Positions 24,411 to 33,054 of a DNA stretch of 45,973 nt are shown one piece after another. Position 1 is the first letter of the stretch; each line of letters begins with the position of its first letter. This stretch comes from Corynebacterium maris DSM 45190 (lineage in GTDB: Bacteria > Actinomycetota > Actinomycetes > Mycobacteriales > Mycobacteriaceae). Made by a program: the position numbers and the translations under genes. The notes beneath the pieces were generated by a model. It was not told the origin of the DNA, searched no databases, and saw only the letters and a list, made by a program, of their open reading frames with translations. The DNA is taken from the NCBI RefSeq assembly GCF_000442645.1, contig NC_021920.1, positions 1-45,973 of the forward strand, written 5' to 3'.

Positions 24411-24432
24411 TGTCCCAATAGGGTGTGCCCTA
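24411..24432. repeat. Transposon-end-like motif, copy 1
   Basis: TGTCCCAATAGGGTGTGCCC then TA. The same motif recurs at 34730-34751 (CGTCTCAATAGGGTGTGCCC) and 38835-38856 (TGTCCCACTAGGGTGTGCCC), all on this strand. Copies 1 and 2 share more upstream (ACAGGGGAAA). They lie at the outer edges of the mer-cad-ars region. Confidence 0.5.
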
Positions 24433-24537
24433 TCGAATCATCTTTATCTCAAAACCGGCAGGAGCCACCAAGGGGGAGGGGCGCTCATCGTCTGCACCTC
24501 TTCAGGATGAGATCTCCCCGATTGCCTGCGTTGCCGT

Positions 24538-25959
24538 TCATGCGCAGCACGACAGCAGCGACGGGTCGGTGGTGAAGGCCTTCGCGGCGATCCGGATGCC
24601 CTCGGCCATGGTCAGGTAGGGGGCCCAGGCGTCGGCGACCTCGGCGACGGTCCTGCCGAGCACGTGGACGCCTGCGGCGGCGAGCTCCCCGGCGTCCTTG
24701 GCGACGGCGGTCAGGCCGAGGATCTCGTTCGTCTCGGCGTTCACGACGATCTTGATGAACCCGCGGGTGTCGCGGTTCACCAAGGCGCGGGGCACGTGGT
24801 GCAGGGGCAGGACGCGGCAGTCGCAGCGGATCCCCGCGGCGAGGACGTCCTTCTCGGTCATCCCGACCGCGCCGATCGCGGGCCCGGTGAACGTCACCCG
24901 CGGCAGGCGGGCGTAGTCGACGGACCGGTCGGCGTCGGCGAACGCGTTCTCGGCGACGAGGGTGCCGTGGTGGGCGGCGACGTAGACGAACTCGGGGTGC
25001 CCGGTCACGTCGCCCGCGGCCCAGATCCGCGGGTTCGAGGACTGCAGCCGGTCGGAGACGACCACCTCGCCGGAGTCTCCGGTCTTCACCCCGACCGCAT
25101 CGAGGTTCAGGCCATCGGTGACGGGACGGCGTCCGAGGGCGACCAGGACCTGGTCGGCGCGGAACTCCTGCGAGCCGCCGGACACGGCGGCGGTCACGAC
25201 GGCCTCGCCTCCCGTGCCGCGGGAGACCCGGGTGGGCACTGCGCGGCTGACGACGCGGATGCCCTCGTCGGCGAACACCTCCTGGAGCGCCTTCGACACC
25301 TCCGGCTCCTCCTTCGAGGCGAGCCGGGACCGCACGAGCAGCGTGACCTGCGAGCCGAGGCGGGCGAACAGCTGCGCCTGCTCCAGGGCGACGTAGCCGC
25401 CGCCGAGCACCAGCAGCGACTCGGGGACCTCCGTCAGCTCCATCGCCGTGGTCGAGGTCAGGTATCCGGTCTCCTCCAGGCCGTCGATCGGCGGTGCCCA
25501 CGGGCGAGAACCAGTCGCGACCAGGTAGTGGTGGGCCTCGATGGTCTCGACGCTTCTGTCGGCTCCGGCAACATCGAGAACTGGCGCATCAGGGGTGCCC
25601 ACGAACGAGGCGTCGCCGCGGAGGACCTGCCAGCCGTAGGAGTCGGCGACGTCGGCGTACTTCTCGCCGCGCAGCGACTCCACCAACGCTTGCTTCCCAG
25701 CGATCAGCGCGGGCATGTCGACGGGATCCGCCGTCGTCGCGATCCCGGGGAACCGGGTTGCGGCGTCGACGGCGACGTGCCGCGCGCCGGCCGCGGCGAT
25801 GAGCGCCTTCGACGGGACGCAGCCCGTGTTCACGCAGGTGCCGCCGAGCGTCCCGCGCTCGATCATCACCACCGACTTTCCGAGCGTGCTGGCGCGGATC
25901 GCAGCGGCGAACGCGCCGCCTCCCGATCCGATGATGGCGAGATCGTACTTCGTAGGCAT
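24538..25959 (-). CDS. merA: Mercuric reductase
   Basis: This flavoprotein of 473 residues reduces Hg(II) to volatile Hg(0) with NAD(P)H in the cytoplasm. It has the FAD motif LAIIGSGGGAFAAAIRA, the redox-active pair in GGTCVNTGCVPSK, a second nucleotide-binding motif LLVLGGGYVALEQAQ, and the C-terminal CC pair (SLLSCCA end) specific to MerA among disulphide oxidoreductases. The N-terminal MerP-like domain is absent, as in many actinobacterial MerA. ATG at 25959 has GGAG 5-6 bases upstream; the TTG 15 bases earlier does not. It is divergent from merR across a MerR-type operator. No merT/P transporter is present. Very high GC suggests transfer from a high-GC actinobacterium. Confidence 0.93.
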   Translation of the reverse strand: MPTKYDLAIIGSGGGAFAAAIRASTLGKSVVMIERGTLGGTCVNTGCVPSKALIAAAGARHVAVDAATRFPGIATTADPVDMPALIAGKQALVESLRGEKYADVADSYGWQVLRGDASFVGTPDAPVLDVAGADRSVETIEAHHYLVATGSRPWAPPIDGLEETGYLTSTTAMELTEVPESLLVLGGGYVALEQAQLFARLGSQVTLLVRSRLASKEEPEVSKALQEVFADEGIRVVSRAVPTRVSRGTGGEAVVTAAVSGGSQEFRADQVLVALGRRPVTDGLNLDAVGVKTGDSGEVVVSDRLQSSNPRIWAAGDVTGHPEFVYVAAHHGTLVAENAFADADRSVDYARLPRVTFTGPAIGAVGMTEKDVLAAGIRCDCRVLPLHHVPRALVNRDTRGFIKIVVNAETNEILGLTAVAKDAGELAAAGVHVLGRTVAEVADAWAPYLTMAEGIRIAAKAFTTDPSLLSCCA

Positions 25960-26007
25960 CGCTGCTCCTGTCAACTCTTGGCTTTCTGCTCTGTCTCAGC
26001 CATACTG

Positions 26008-26031
26008 GACCTTCCAGTGCAGGGGAAGGTC
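26008..26031. promoter_or_regulatory. MerR-type operator between merA and merR
   Basis: GACCTTCC (26008-26015) and GGAAGGTC (26024-26031) form an inverted repeat. Read towards merA it gives TTGACCTTCCCC with a long spacer to the -10 region, the usual MerR-activated layout. The half-site also resembles copper (CueR) operators. Confidence 0.7.
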
Positions 26032-26057
26032 AAGCGCGGCCACGGAGGGAGACAGCA

Positions 26058-26447
26058 ATGCGGATCGGAGAACTCGCCGAGAGGGCGGGCACTACCGCGA
26101 AGACCCTTCGCTTCTACGAGGAACAGGGCCTTCTGCCCCCGACCGAGCGCACGCCGTCCGGATACCGCGACTACGCGCCCGAGACGGTCGCTCGGATCGA
26201 CTTCGTCCACCGCGGCCAGGCCGCGGGCCTCACCCTCGCCCAGATCCGCCAGATCCTCGACATCCGCGACGGCGGCCATGCGCCCTGCGAGCACGTGCGC
26301 GACCTGCTTGACGTGCGCCTCGCTGAGATCGAGCAGCAGATCGCGCAGCTCTCCGTGCTGCGCGACACTATCGAGGACCTCAGACAGGACGCCGCGCACC
26401 CGGACCCTGAAACGTGCAGCACCGATCAAGTGTGTAGGTACTTGTAA
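26058..26447 (+). CDS. merR: MerR-family metal-responsive regulator
   Basis: This 129-residue regulator has a MerR winged helix (MRIGELAERAGTTAKTLRFYEE, LLPPTERTPSGYRDY), a dimerisation helix, and three Cys: one in GHAPCEHV at about residue 77, and two in TCSTDQVCRYL at the C-terminus. Three-Cys arrangements are typical of Hg(II), Zn(II), Cd(II) and Pb(II) sensors rather than CueR. Its position divergent to merA makes Hg(II) the likely signal. GGAGG precedes the ATG. Confidence 0.87.
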   Translation: MRIGELAERAGTTAKTLRFYEEQGLLPPTERTPSGYRDYAPETVARIDFVHRGQAAGLTLAQIRQILDIRDGGHAPCEHVRDLLDVRLAEIEQQIAQLSVLRDTIEDLRQDAAHPDPETCSTDQVCRYL

Positions 26448-26551
26448 TCCAATTGGGCACACCTCCTTAGCAACCACGCTATGCGAGAGTTGCAGCTCGA
26501 CGAGAGCCAGGATGACAGGATTAACCGCCAGGAGCTATCTATAAATAGGGA

Positions 26552-27043
26552 CTATTTCTTACCTGGAAGTAACATTTTGGCGGTTGAGGATAATACCTTT
26601 GGTGCATTTTGAGCCAAAAGCTTCTTGGCCTCTGGACTGACAGTTGCCACCACAGCACTCGCAACCAAAACTGAGCCTATAAGAATTGTTTCTTTACTTA
26701 CCTGCAGTGATTGCAGATTAAATCTTTTGTTGTTGACGTCATGCTCCATGAGCTTGTCGTCAAGGCGTTCTAACCGATCGAGGGCATCTCGGCGACTTTC
26801 TTCTGATGAATTAGGGTCGTCAATGACTTGCGTAAGTATGCTTTTCGTCTTATCAAAACTGTCATAAAGCCTATCTGAGCTGTATTTATTGCTAGATAGG
26901 GCCTGTTGGAAAGAATCGGCCATTGCTTGAGACACTTTCGCCATAGTGTCTGGCGCAGCAGCAAAGAGGGTAGGTAGGACAATTTCGCCTACCTGGCCGT
27001 TTTGAATCAACTTGACTAGTTCAAGGACTTTTTCGCTGCTCAT
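26552..27043 (-). CDS. Unknown protein with a C-terminal hydrophobic segment
   Basis: This 163-residue protein is of no recognised family. The N-terminal 115 residues are helical and charged (SSEESRRDALDRLERLDDKLM suggests a coiled coil). Residues of about 118-136 (ETILIGSVLVASAVVATVS) form a likely membrane helix, and a basic tail ends LLPGKK. The sequence is much richer in AT than the mer genes to its left, so it has a different origin. A 20-codon frame lies directly upstream and the IS6 copy 2 begins just beyond. Confidence 0.65.
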   Translation of the reverse strand: MSSEKVLELVKLIQNGQVGEIVLPTLFAAAPDTMAKVSQAMADSFQQALSSNKYSSDRLYDSFDKTKSILTQVIDDPNSSEESRRDALDRLERLDDKLMEHDVNNKRFNLQSLQVSKETILIGSVLVASAVVATVSPEAKKLLAQNAPKVLSSTAKMLLPGKK

Positions 27044-27046
27044 ATT

Positions 27047-27109
27047 TCAGAGATCCTCGATGCTAAGGGCACGCTTTAAATCGTCGATAGAATCAATGTG
27101 TTCAGCCAT
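27047..27109 (-). CDS. 20-residue ORF, possibly part of the same operon
   Basis: MAEHIDSIDDLKRALSIEDL starts at an ATG behind GGCGGAG and ends 3 bases before the next ATG. It may be a leader peptide, a small protein or an artefact. The IS6 end begins 18 bases upstream, so promoter sequence may have been lost. Confidence 0.35.
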   Translation of the reverse strand: MAEHIDSIDDLKRALSIEDL

Positions 27110-27126
27110 AACTCCGCCTTTTATTT

Positions 27127-27976
27127 GGTGCTGTTGCAAAGTTGGGCGGAAAGCAGCGAAGACTCAGTTTCTCATTCCCTGATGGCCGCTGCGTGTGGGC
27201 GTTCTCAGGCCGTCTCGAAGACCCGGTTGACGATCACCGCGTCCGGGTTCGGTTGCCCGTGAGGTCAAACATCGTGCCTTGCCCTTTCCGCAATGAGTGC
27301 ATCGCCTCCATCCCTTTCAACGTCCGATATGCAGATGTCCGGTTCTTAAACGCGCCTTTCGGCCCGAGGATCCGCTTCAGCCGACCATGGTCGCCTTCCA
27401 GGATGTTGCCCAAGGTATTTCACCTGCCGGTGTTCCACTGTTGTCGGGCAGATTCCCTCTGACTTCAACTCGGCGATTGCCCTGGCTAGGGAGGGTGCTT
27501 TATCGGTGTTGATCACTCTGGGATACCCGGCTGACGCATTGGATCTGAGGGCCTTGGCCAGGAAACGCTTCGCTGCGGCCACGTTCCGCTTCGGAGAGAG
27601 GTAAAAGTCCAGGGTCTGGCCACCGGCGGTGATCGCCAGATCAGAGGTAGCACCACCTGCCGCCGACCCGGATATAGGTCTCATCCACCCGCCAGGAACT
27701 GGCCTGCCAGTCAGGTACCTGCCGGTACCACCGTGTTTGCTTGTCCAGCTCAGGGGCGTATTTCTGGACCCAGCGGTGAGAATCGTGGTGTGATCGACCG
27801 GCACACCACGCTCGGTCATCATTTCCTCCAGATCGCGGTAGCTCACCCCGTAGCGGCAGTGACCTGCGCACTGCCCACAGAATGATGTCACGGGGGAAAT
27901 GACGACCGGAGAAGATACCCATGGCTGTGATTATTTCACGTCGCTCTTCCTACTGCCCCAACTTTGCAACAGCACC
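27127..27976 (-). mobile_element. IS1628-like IS6-family element, copy 2
   Basis: Terminal repeats GGTGCTGTTGCAAAGTTGG (27127-27145) and its complement (27958-27976) bound an 850-bp element. Flanks are TTTTATTT and AAAAACAC, with no target duplication. It has the same orientation as copies 1 and 3. Confidence 0.92.
27205..27922 (-). pseudogene. tnp: IS6-family transposase, multiply frameshifted
   Basis: Compared with the intact copy at 35851-36561, this gene begins normally (MGIFSGRHFPRDIILWAV). It shifts frame near 27870 (extra base in the CGGCAGT...CACTGCCC stretch), again near 27780, and at several further points towards the 3' end. Recognisable blocks include FYLSPKRNVAAAKRFLAKAL and INTDKAPSLARAIAELKSEG. 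It cannot give a functional product. Confidence 0.88.
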
Positions 27977-28154
27977 AAAAACACTGTGGGTCACCACCGC
28001 GCACCCTCCCCGATAGGGGGGCACAGACGATGCTGGACAGGATGGGAGAAAACACCGGCGTGTTCGATTCTGTTCGAATCCCTCTAGGGTTGTGTCGGGG
28101 AGGGGAGTTAGGTTGGGTGATGTCCCTGTTTCCGGATGTGAGGACAACGTGTCG

Positions 28155-28436
28155 ATGACCCGCGATAGTCACCAGGCAGCGAGGCAACGAGCCCGTGCCC
28201 TCCTGGCGGGTCCCCGGCTCAAGCAGCAACAACGCGCCGACCGCATGGCCGCGTTGATCGCTCACCTCGACATGATCCAGACCTTGGAAACCACCCTTGG
28301 CCAGATCGTTGCCGAGCTCATCGACCTGGATCTTTCCCCGGATGAGATCGCCGACCTGACGGAGGTGCCACTTGAGCAGGTCTACCACTGGGCCCACGTC
28401 GCCATGTCCTCCCAGGAGTCCCAGGAAGAGGCGTGA
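28155..28436 (+). CDS. Small protein with a helix-turn-helix-like segment
   Basis: This 93-residue, largely helical protein has a basic N-terminus (ARQRARALLAGPRLKQQQRA), and LSPDEIADLTEVPLEQVYHWA (about residues 61-81) looks like a helix-turn-helix as in sigma-factor region 4 or small regulators. The start is uncertain: ATG at 28155, or GTG at 28149 with AGGA closer to ideal spacing. It stands alone between IS6 copy 2 and the cad region. Function unknown. Confidence 0.6.
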   Translation: MTRDSHQAARQRARALLAGPRLKQQQRADRMAALIAHLDMIQTLETTLGQIVAELIDLDLSPDEIADLTEVPLEQVYHWAHVAMSSQESQEEA

Positions 28437-28509
28437 TCTCACACGCGAAAAAACGGGAGTCGAGTTGCGAACTTCCTAGTGCAGCTGCGGGGTGTCCTTT
28501 GGGAAGGAA

Positions 28510-28642
28510 CTACTGCGGCTGGCGCTGCACGCCCGTCAGCAGCATTCCAGCGTCTGTGTCCAGGACAGTGGCCGGAGTGAGGATGGTGAGGGCGATATTG
28601 CGCTCCCCGCGTTCCACGGATCCGACGTAGGTGCGGTGCAGG
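28510..28642 (-). pseudogene. Remnant of an XRE-type regulator
   Basis: A minus-strand frame reads HRTYVGSVERGERNIALTIL before a TAG at 28510. This is the characteristic recognition-helix end of an XRE/Cro helix-turn-helix (normally ...TYVSGIERGERN). No N-terminal half in frame or start codon is found, so it is a fossil. The rest of 28437-28789 holds nothing else I can support. Confidence 0.5.
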
Positions 28643-28752
28643 ACAGCTCAGCCTCGTCGACTTCAACTGTGTCCTCGCCAGTCTCCGTCGAGGCCAGGGG
28701 CAGCGCACTCCCTGTTCCCCTGTAGGAGAGGTAGGGCAGATGGAAAGGGCAT

Positions 28753-28797
28753 TTGCCCAATAGGTCAGTAATCGGTGTATGGTCAGTGCATGCTGAC
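28753..28797 (+). promoter_or_regulatory. cmtR promoter and operator
   Basis: TTGCCC (28753) and TGTATG (about 28776) are spaced as -35/-10. Transcription would start at or next to the ATG (28790), giving a leaderless mRNA. GTCAG-TGCATG-CTGAC (28782-28797) is an inverted repeat over the start codon, and GGTCAGT is repeated nearby, a likely CmtR operator. Confidence 0.55.
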
Positions 28798-29152
28798 TAT
28801 TGCTTCCCGTCTTGACGTGATGAACCGGCTAGGACGTGCCATGGCCGATCCCACCCGGTCCCGGATCCTGTTGTCCCTGTTGGAGGCCCCTGGTTATCCA
28901 GCGCAGTTGGCTCGAGACCTGGAGTTGACGCGCTCGAATGTCTCCAACCATCTGACGTGTCTGCGGGATTGCGGGATCGTGGTCGCCGAGCCGGAGGGCC
29001 GGCGCACCCGCTATGAGATCGTCGACGCCCACCTCGCCCGCGCACTCAATGCCCTGGTGGAGACCACCCTGGCGGTTGATGAGAACGCCGCCTGTCTCGA
29101 CCCGCAGTGCCCGGTCGCCGGTTGCTGCGATACGGACGGAGGCCAGCAGTAA
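28790..29152 (+). CDS. cmtR: CmtR, Cd(II)/Pb(II)-sensing ArsR-family repressor
   Basis: This 120-residue winged-helix repressor has GRAMADPTRSRILLSLLEAPG and the recognition region LTRSNVSNHLTCLRDCGIV. With ATG 28790 as residue 1, cysteines fall at 57, 61 and 102, the exact metal ligands known from Mycobacterium CmtR, which supports both the name and the start. The protein should leave the operator when Cd or Pb binds and so derepress the adjoining ATPase. Its stop overlaps the ATPase start (TAATG). A Cys-rich tail (CPVAGCC) follows Cys102. Confidence 0.92.
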   Translation: MLTIASRLDVMNRLGRAMADPTRSRILLSLLEAPGYPAQLARDLELTRSNVSNHLTCLRDCGIVVAEPEGRRTRYEIVDAHLARALNALVETTLAVDENAACLDPQCPVAGCCDTDGGQQ

Positions 29153-31119
29153 TGACCTCCGCTTGTGGTTGTGAACCGTCCGCACCGATGACTGAAGAAG
29201 AGGAGCACACCCCCTGGTGGCGTGACCGTGCCGTCCTCATCCCGGTGGCCTCCGGTATGTCCCTGCTCATCGGCCTGATCCTCGAGTGGTTTATCCCCGG
29301 GGCCGGGCTGGTGGCCACCGCCTTGTTCTGGGTTTCGCTGCTGTTGGGTGCCTCCCAGTTCGCCCCCGGGGCACTGAAGGGGCTGGTCACCTCCGGCCGA
29401 CTGGGTATCGGGTTGCTGATGACGATCAGCGCCACCGGTGCCGTCCTCCTCGGCTTCATCGAAGAAGCAGCCGCCCTGGCCTTCCTCTACTCCATTGCCG
29501 AGGCGCTGGAGGATCGGGCGATGGACAAGGCGCGTTCAGGCCTGCGCGCCCTCCTGGCCCTGATCCCCTCCACCGCCACCATCATCACCCACGGGGCCAC
29601 CCGTACCGTGCCGGTCGAGGGCCTCGTCCCCGGGGATGTGCTGCGCCTGGCCGCCGGGGAACGCCTAGCCACCGACGGGGTGGTCCGGTCCGGACGCAGC
29701 AGTCTGGATGTCTCTGCGATCACGGGGGAATCCATCCCCGTCGAGGTCGGCCCCGGTGATGCGGTGCTGGCCGGGTCGATCAACACCACCGGTGCCCTGG
29801 AGGTCGAGGCCACTGCCGCCGGCACGGACAACTCCCTGACCACCGTCGTCGCCCTGGTGGAACAGGCCCAGGCCGACAAGGGCCAACGGGCGCGCATCGC
29901 CGATCGTTTGGCCCGCCCCCTGGTACCCGGGGTGCTCATCCTGGCCGTGCTGGTCGCCGTGGTCGGGTCCCTGCTCGGGGATCCGGGCGTGTGGATTGAA
30001 CGCGCCCTGGTCGTCCTGGTCGCGGCGTCGCCGTGTGCGCTGGCGATCTCGGTACCGGTCACGGTCGTCTCCGCGATCGGGGCGGCCAGCAAGTTCGGCG
30101 TGGTCATCAAGTCCGGCGCCGCGTTTGAGCGCCTTGGTGGTATCCGCCACCTGGCCCTGGACAAGACCGGCACCCTGACCCGCAACCAGCCCACCGTCGC
30201 AGACGTGCTCACCACCGAGGACACCAGCCGGGCGGATGTCCTCGGCTGGGCTGCCGCGCTGGAGGCCCACAGCACCCACCCGCTGGCCGCGGCCATTACT
30301 ACTGCCTCACCGCAAGCCCCTACCGCCCAGCAGGTCGACGAGGCCGCCGGCCAGGGAATCACCGGCGTCATCGACGGGGCGCAGATCGCCGTCGGCAGCC
30401 CCCGCTGGCTAACGCCTGGCCCCCTGGCAGCCCAGGTCGAGGCCCTCGAGAGCAAGGGCATGACCGTAGTCATCGTCCACCGCAATGACCGGCCCGTGGG
30501 AGCGGTCGGGGTGCGCGATGAACTCCGCCCGGAAACCCCCGAGGTCATCGCGTCGCTGACGGACGAGGGTTTCGGGATCACCATGCTCACCGGCGACAAC
30601 ACCCGTACCGCGAATGCCCTGGCTCATGAGGCTGGCATCACGGATGTCCGGGCCGAGCTGCGCCCAGAGGACAAGGCCACCGCCGTGGCCGACCTAGCCG
30701 AGCGGGGTCCGGTGGCGATGATCGGCGATGGCATCAACGATGCCCCCGCCCTGGCATCGGCCGATATCGGCATCGCCATGGGTGCCAAGGGTTCGGATGC
30801 CGCGGTCGAGTCCGCGGACGTGGCGTTTACCGGCGATGACCTGCGCCTGATCCCCCGGGCCCTGCATCATGCCCGACGGGGACGGGCAATCATCAACCAG
30901 AATATTGTGCTGTCCCTGGCGATCATCATCATCCTGCTCCCGCTGGCGATCACCGGCGTGCTGGGACTGGCCGCTGTCGTCCTGGTCCATGAGGTCGCCG
31001 AGGTCATCGTCATCGCCAACGGCCTGCGAGCCGCCCGCACCAAACACTCGGAACTTGCCCCCGTCGAGGCAGCCAGAACAAACGAACACGAGCAGATGGC
31101 AGATAAGGCCAGGACCTAA
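29152..31119 (+). CDS. ctpG: P1B-type metal-exporting ATPase (CtpG/CadA-like)
   Basis: This 655-residue membrane pump has the phosphorylation motif DKTGTLT with Asp at residue 337, the TGES actuator loop (SAITGESIPVEVG), the hinge GDGINDAPAL and eight or fewer membrane helices. The ion-site motif in membrane helix 6 is SPC (residues 293-295, VAASPCALAISVP) instead of the CPC of Zn/Cd/Cu pumps. The last helix pair has HEVAEVIVIANGLR. SPC is known from the P1B-4 (Co/Fe/Zn-type) group. There is no N-terminal metal-binding domain, only CGC in the first ten residues. It is co-transcribed with cmtR by overlap. Export of Cd, Pb, Zn or Co out of the cell is likely. Confidence 0.9.
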   Translation: MTSACGCEPSAPMTEEEEHTPWWRDRAVLIPVASGMSLLIGLILEWFIPGAGLVATALFWVSLLLGASQFAPGALKGLVTSGRLGIGLLMTISATGAVLLGFIEEAAALAFLYSIAEALEDRAMDKARSGLRALLALIPSTATIITHGATRTVPVEGLVPGDVLRLAAGERLATDGVVRSGRSSLDVSAITGESIPVEVGPGDAVLAGSINTTGALEVEATAAGTDNSLTTVVALVEQAQADKGQRARIADRLARPLVPGVLILAVLVAVVGSLLGDPGVWIERALVVLVAASPCALAISVPVTVVSAIGAASKFGVVIKSGAAFERLGGIRHLALDKTGTLTRNQPTVADVLTTEDTSRADVLGWAAALEAHSTHPLAAAITTASPQAPTAQQVDEAAGQGITGVIDGAQIAVGSPRWLTPGPLAAQVEALESKGMTVVIVHRNDRPVGAVGVRDELRPETPEVIASLTDEGFGITMLTGDNTRTANALAHEAGITDVRAELRPEDKATAVADLAERGPVAMIGDGINDAPALASADIGIAMGAKGSDAAVESADVAFTGDDLRLIPRALHHARRGRAIINQNIVLSLAIIIILLPLAITGVLGLAAVVLVHEVAEVIVIANGLRAARTKHSELAPVEAARTNEHEQMADKART

Positions 31120-31247
31120 ATGCGGTGCGGCCCGCCGGGGAAGACCACAGCCCGGAAAGAGGATGCTGAGTCGCTATTCGACGCTTTCGACAACGTGACC
31201 AGCAACGACTGGAGCATGCCCCACTCTCGGCCTCGACTCTGGGCAAG

Positions 31248-31356
31248 GGTGCTGTTGCAAAGAGCGAATCTCGGTTACACCCGTTTAGAGAACCGCAGTA
31301 CACAACGGTCGGAAGGTCCGCGAAATGGGCTCAAAACGCGAGTTTGCAACAGCACC
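31248..31356 (-). mobile_element. 109-bp miniature element, copy A
   Basis: Termini GGTGCTGTTGCAAAG and TTTGCAACAGCACC resemble the IS6-family repeats. The interior is the reverse complement of 38664-38772 with scattered changes (CGAATCTCGGTTAC, ACCGCAGTACACAACGGT, GGGCTCAAAACGCGAG). There is no coding capacity and no target duplication (TGGGCAAG and CACTGAGG). Confidence 0.8.
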
Positions 31357-31423
31357 CACTGAGGGCGGTTTCCGGAGTGGTGGTCACGACAGGGTCTTAT
31401 CCATCTCTCCGGCGGGAGGGAAG

Positions 31424-31843
31424 TCAGTTGCCGGTCAGCTCGGAAACGAGCTTGTGCACGCGGGCGTTGATGTCGTCGCGGACTAGACGCATCCGCTCGA
31501 TGCCGTCGATGCCGCGCTCGGAGGGCTCATCGGTGACCCACCGCTCAAGCGTGCCGCGGGCATCGTCGGGCAGCTCGAGCTGGGCATCCGAGCCGAGGAT
31601 GACCACCCGGTCAACCTCGCGCAACAGCTGCGGGTCAATGCCCTTCGGGTGGTCACCGGACATGTCGGCGCCGACCTCACTGATGGCTTCCATCGACTGG
31701 GCGTTGAGCTTGGTGCCCGGCTTCGTGCCGGCGGAGTGGATCTCGAGTGCGTCACCGGCGTGCTTGGTCGCGAGTGCTGCGGCCATCTGGGATTTGCCGC
31801 CGTTGCCGACGCAGACGAACAGGACTTTCGGTCGGGTGCTCAT
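31424..31843 (-). CDS. arsC: Arsenate reductase, mycothiol-type
   Basis: This 139-residue enzyme has the low-molecular-weight tyrosine phosphatase fold and reduces arsenate to arsenite using mycothiol/mycoredoxin in corynebacteria. The P-loop reads VLFVCVGNGGKSQMA, with Lys where most relatives have Arg; this form is known to me from the Corynebacterium ArsC1/ArsC2 type. The SAGTKPG segment and DRVVILG strand are conserved. It overlaps acr3 by 4 bases (ATGA), so arsenite is made and exported by a coupled pair. Confidence 0.9.
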   Translation of the reverse strand: MSTRPKVLFVCVGNGGKSQMAAALATKHAGDALEIHSAGTKPGTKLNAQSMEAISEVGADMSGDHPKGIDPQLLREVDRVVILGSDAQLELPDDARGTLERWVTDEPSERGIDGIERMRLVRDDINARVHKLVSELTGN

Positions 31844-32973
31844 GAGGTGATGGTCTCCTTCTCGGACGTAGGGATGGTGGTACTGGGGCGGGTGGTGGCC
31901 GGCAGGGTCGGATCACCGGGGAAGAGCTTCGGTCCCAGCCACAGCATGACGTAGACCAGGCCGACGAGCACGGGGATCTCGATCATTGGGCCGATCGTGC
32001 CGGCCAACGCCTGCGCGGAGGTCGCGCCGAAGGTGCCGATCGAGACGGCGATGGCCAGTTCGAAGTTGTTGCCCGCGGCCGTGAACGACACCGAGGCGGA
32101 CTGGGCGTAGTTCATGCCCGAGGCCTTGGAGGCGATAAGCGAGATGAAGAACATGCCGACGAAGTAGATCAGCAGGGGCACGGCCAGCCGGGCCACGGTC
32201 CAGGGCTGCGAGGTGATCTGCTCGCCCTGCAGGGAAAACAGCAGGACGATGGTGTACAGCAGGCCAATCAGTGACAGCGGGGAGATCGCGGGCAGGAACT
32301 TGTTCTCGTACCAGGCACGGCCCTTGGTCTTTTCGCCGATGATCCGGGAGGCCGCCCCGGCCAGCAGGGGGATGCCGAGGAAGACGAGCACGGAGGTGAC
32401 GATCGAGAAGAAGGAAAACTCCGCCGACGTGGTTTCCAGACCCAGCCAACTGGGCAGGACCTGCAGGTAGAACCAGCCGAGTACGCCGAACATGAACACC
32501 TGGAAGACGGAGTTAATCGCCACCAGCACGGCGGTGGCCTCCCGGTCGGCACACGACATGTCCGACCAGACCAGCACCATGGCGATACAGCGGGCCAGGC
32601 CGACGATGATCAACCCCGTGCGCAGCTCCGGCTCATCGGGCAAAAAGATCCAGGCCAGGGCGAACATCAACGCCGGTCCGACGACCCAGTTGAGCAGCAA
32701 TGAGACGCTCATCAGCCGTTTGTCGGCGGCGATTTCCTTGGTCTTGTCGTAGCGGACCTTGGCCAGCGGTGGGTACATCATCACCAGCAAGCCGAGCGCG
32801 ATCGGCAGGGAAATGCCACCGACCTCCAGGGAACCGAGGAAAGGTGCCAGCCCGGGCAGGGAGCGGCCCAGCAGCAGACCCGCGACCATGGCGAGCAGAA
32901 TCCAGACGGGCAGGAAACGATCCAGGAAAGATATCCGGGCAGGTATGGCCCGGGGTTGGGCGGGTGCGGTCAT
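31840..32973 (-). CDS. acr3: Arsenite exporter, ACR3 family
   Basis: This 377-residue membrane protein with about ten helices is an ACR3-type As(III) transporter, often annotated arsB in this genus. Motifs include FLPVWILLAMVAGLLLGR, a conserved Cys in LARCIAMVLVW, and FTAAGNNFELAIAVSIGTFG. Its ATG lies divergent to arsR across an 81-base promoter region, and arsC follows by a 4-base overlap. A soluble tail rich in Thr and Pro ends the protein. Confidence 0.93.
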   Translation of the reverse strand: MTAPAQPRAIPARISFLDRFLPVWILLAMVAGLLLGRSLPGLAPFLGSLEVGGISLPIALGLLVMMYPPLAKVRYDKTKEIAADKRLMSVSLLLNWVVGPALMFALAWIFLPDEPELRTGLIIVGLARCIAMVLVWSDMSCADREATAVLVAINSVFQVFMFGVLGWFYLQVLPSWLGLETTSAEFSFFSIVTSVLVFLGIPLLAGAASRIIGEKTKGRAWYENKFLPAISPLSLIGLLYTIVLLFSLQGEQITSQPWTVARLAVPLLIYFVGMFFISLIASKASGMNYAQSASVSFTAAGNNFELAIAVSIGTFGATSAQALAGTIGPMIEIPVLVGLVYVMLWLGPKLFPGDPTLPATTRPSTTIPTSEKETITS

Positions 32974-33054
32974 GCGTCACCTTCTCGTTGTATTGATCAT
33001 GGTCGATACTCAAACTACTTCCAATATCGATGTGCGTCAATATATAGTGGTGGC
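32974..33054. promoter_or_regulatory. Divergent ars promoter/operator
   Basis: AT-rich inverted sequences (ATTGATCATGGTCGATAC, ATATCGATG...CAATATAT) lie between acr3 and arsR. TATAGT ends about 8 bases before the arsR ATG, which suggests a leaderless arsR transcript. Likely binding site of ArsR controlling both directions. Confidence 0.6.

Noticed and set aside
24664..26544. A 626-codon plus-strand frame opposite merA
   Set aside because: Antisense to a clear merA; the very high GC keeps the opposite frame open. Arg/Gly/Asp-biased composition and no domain.
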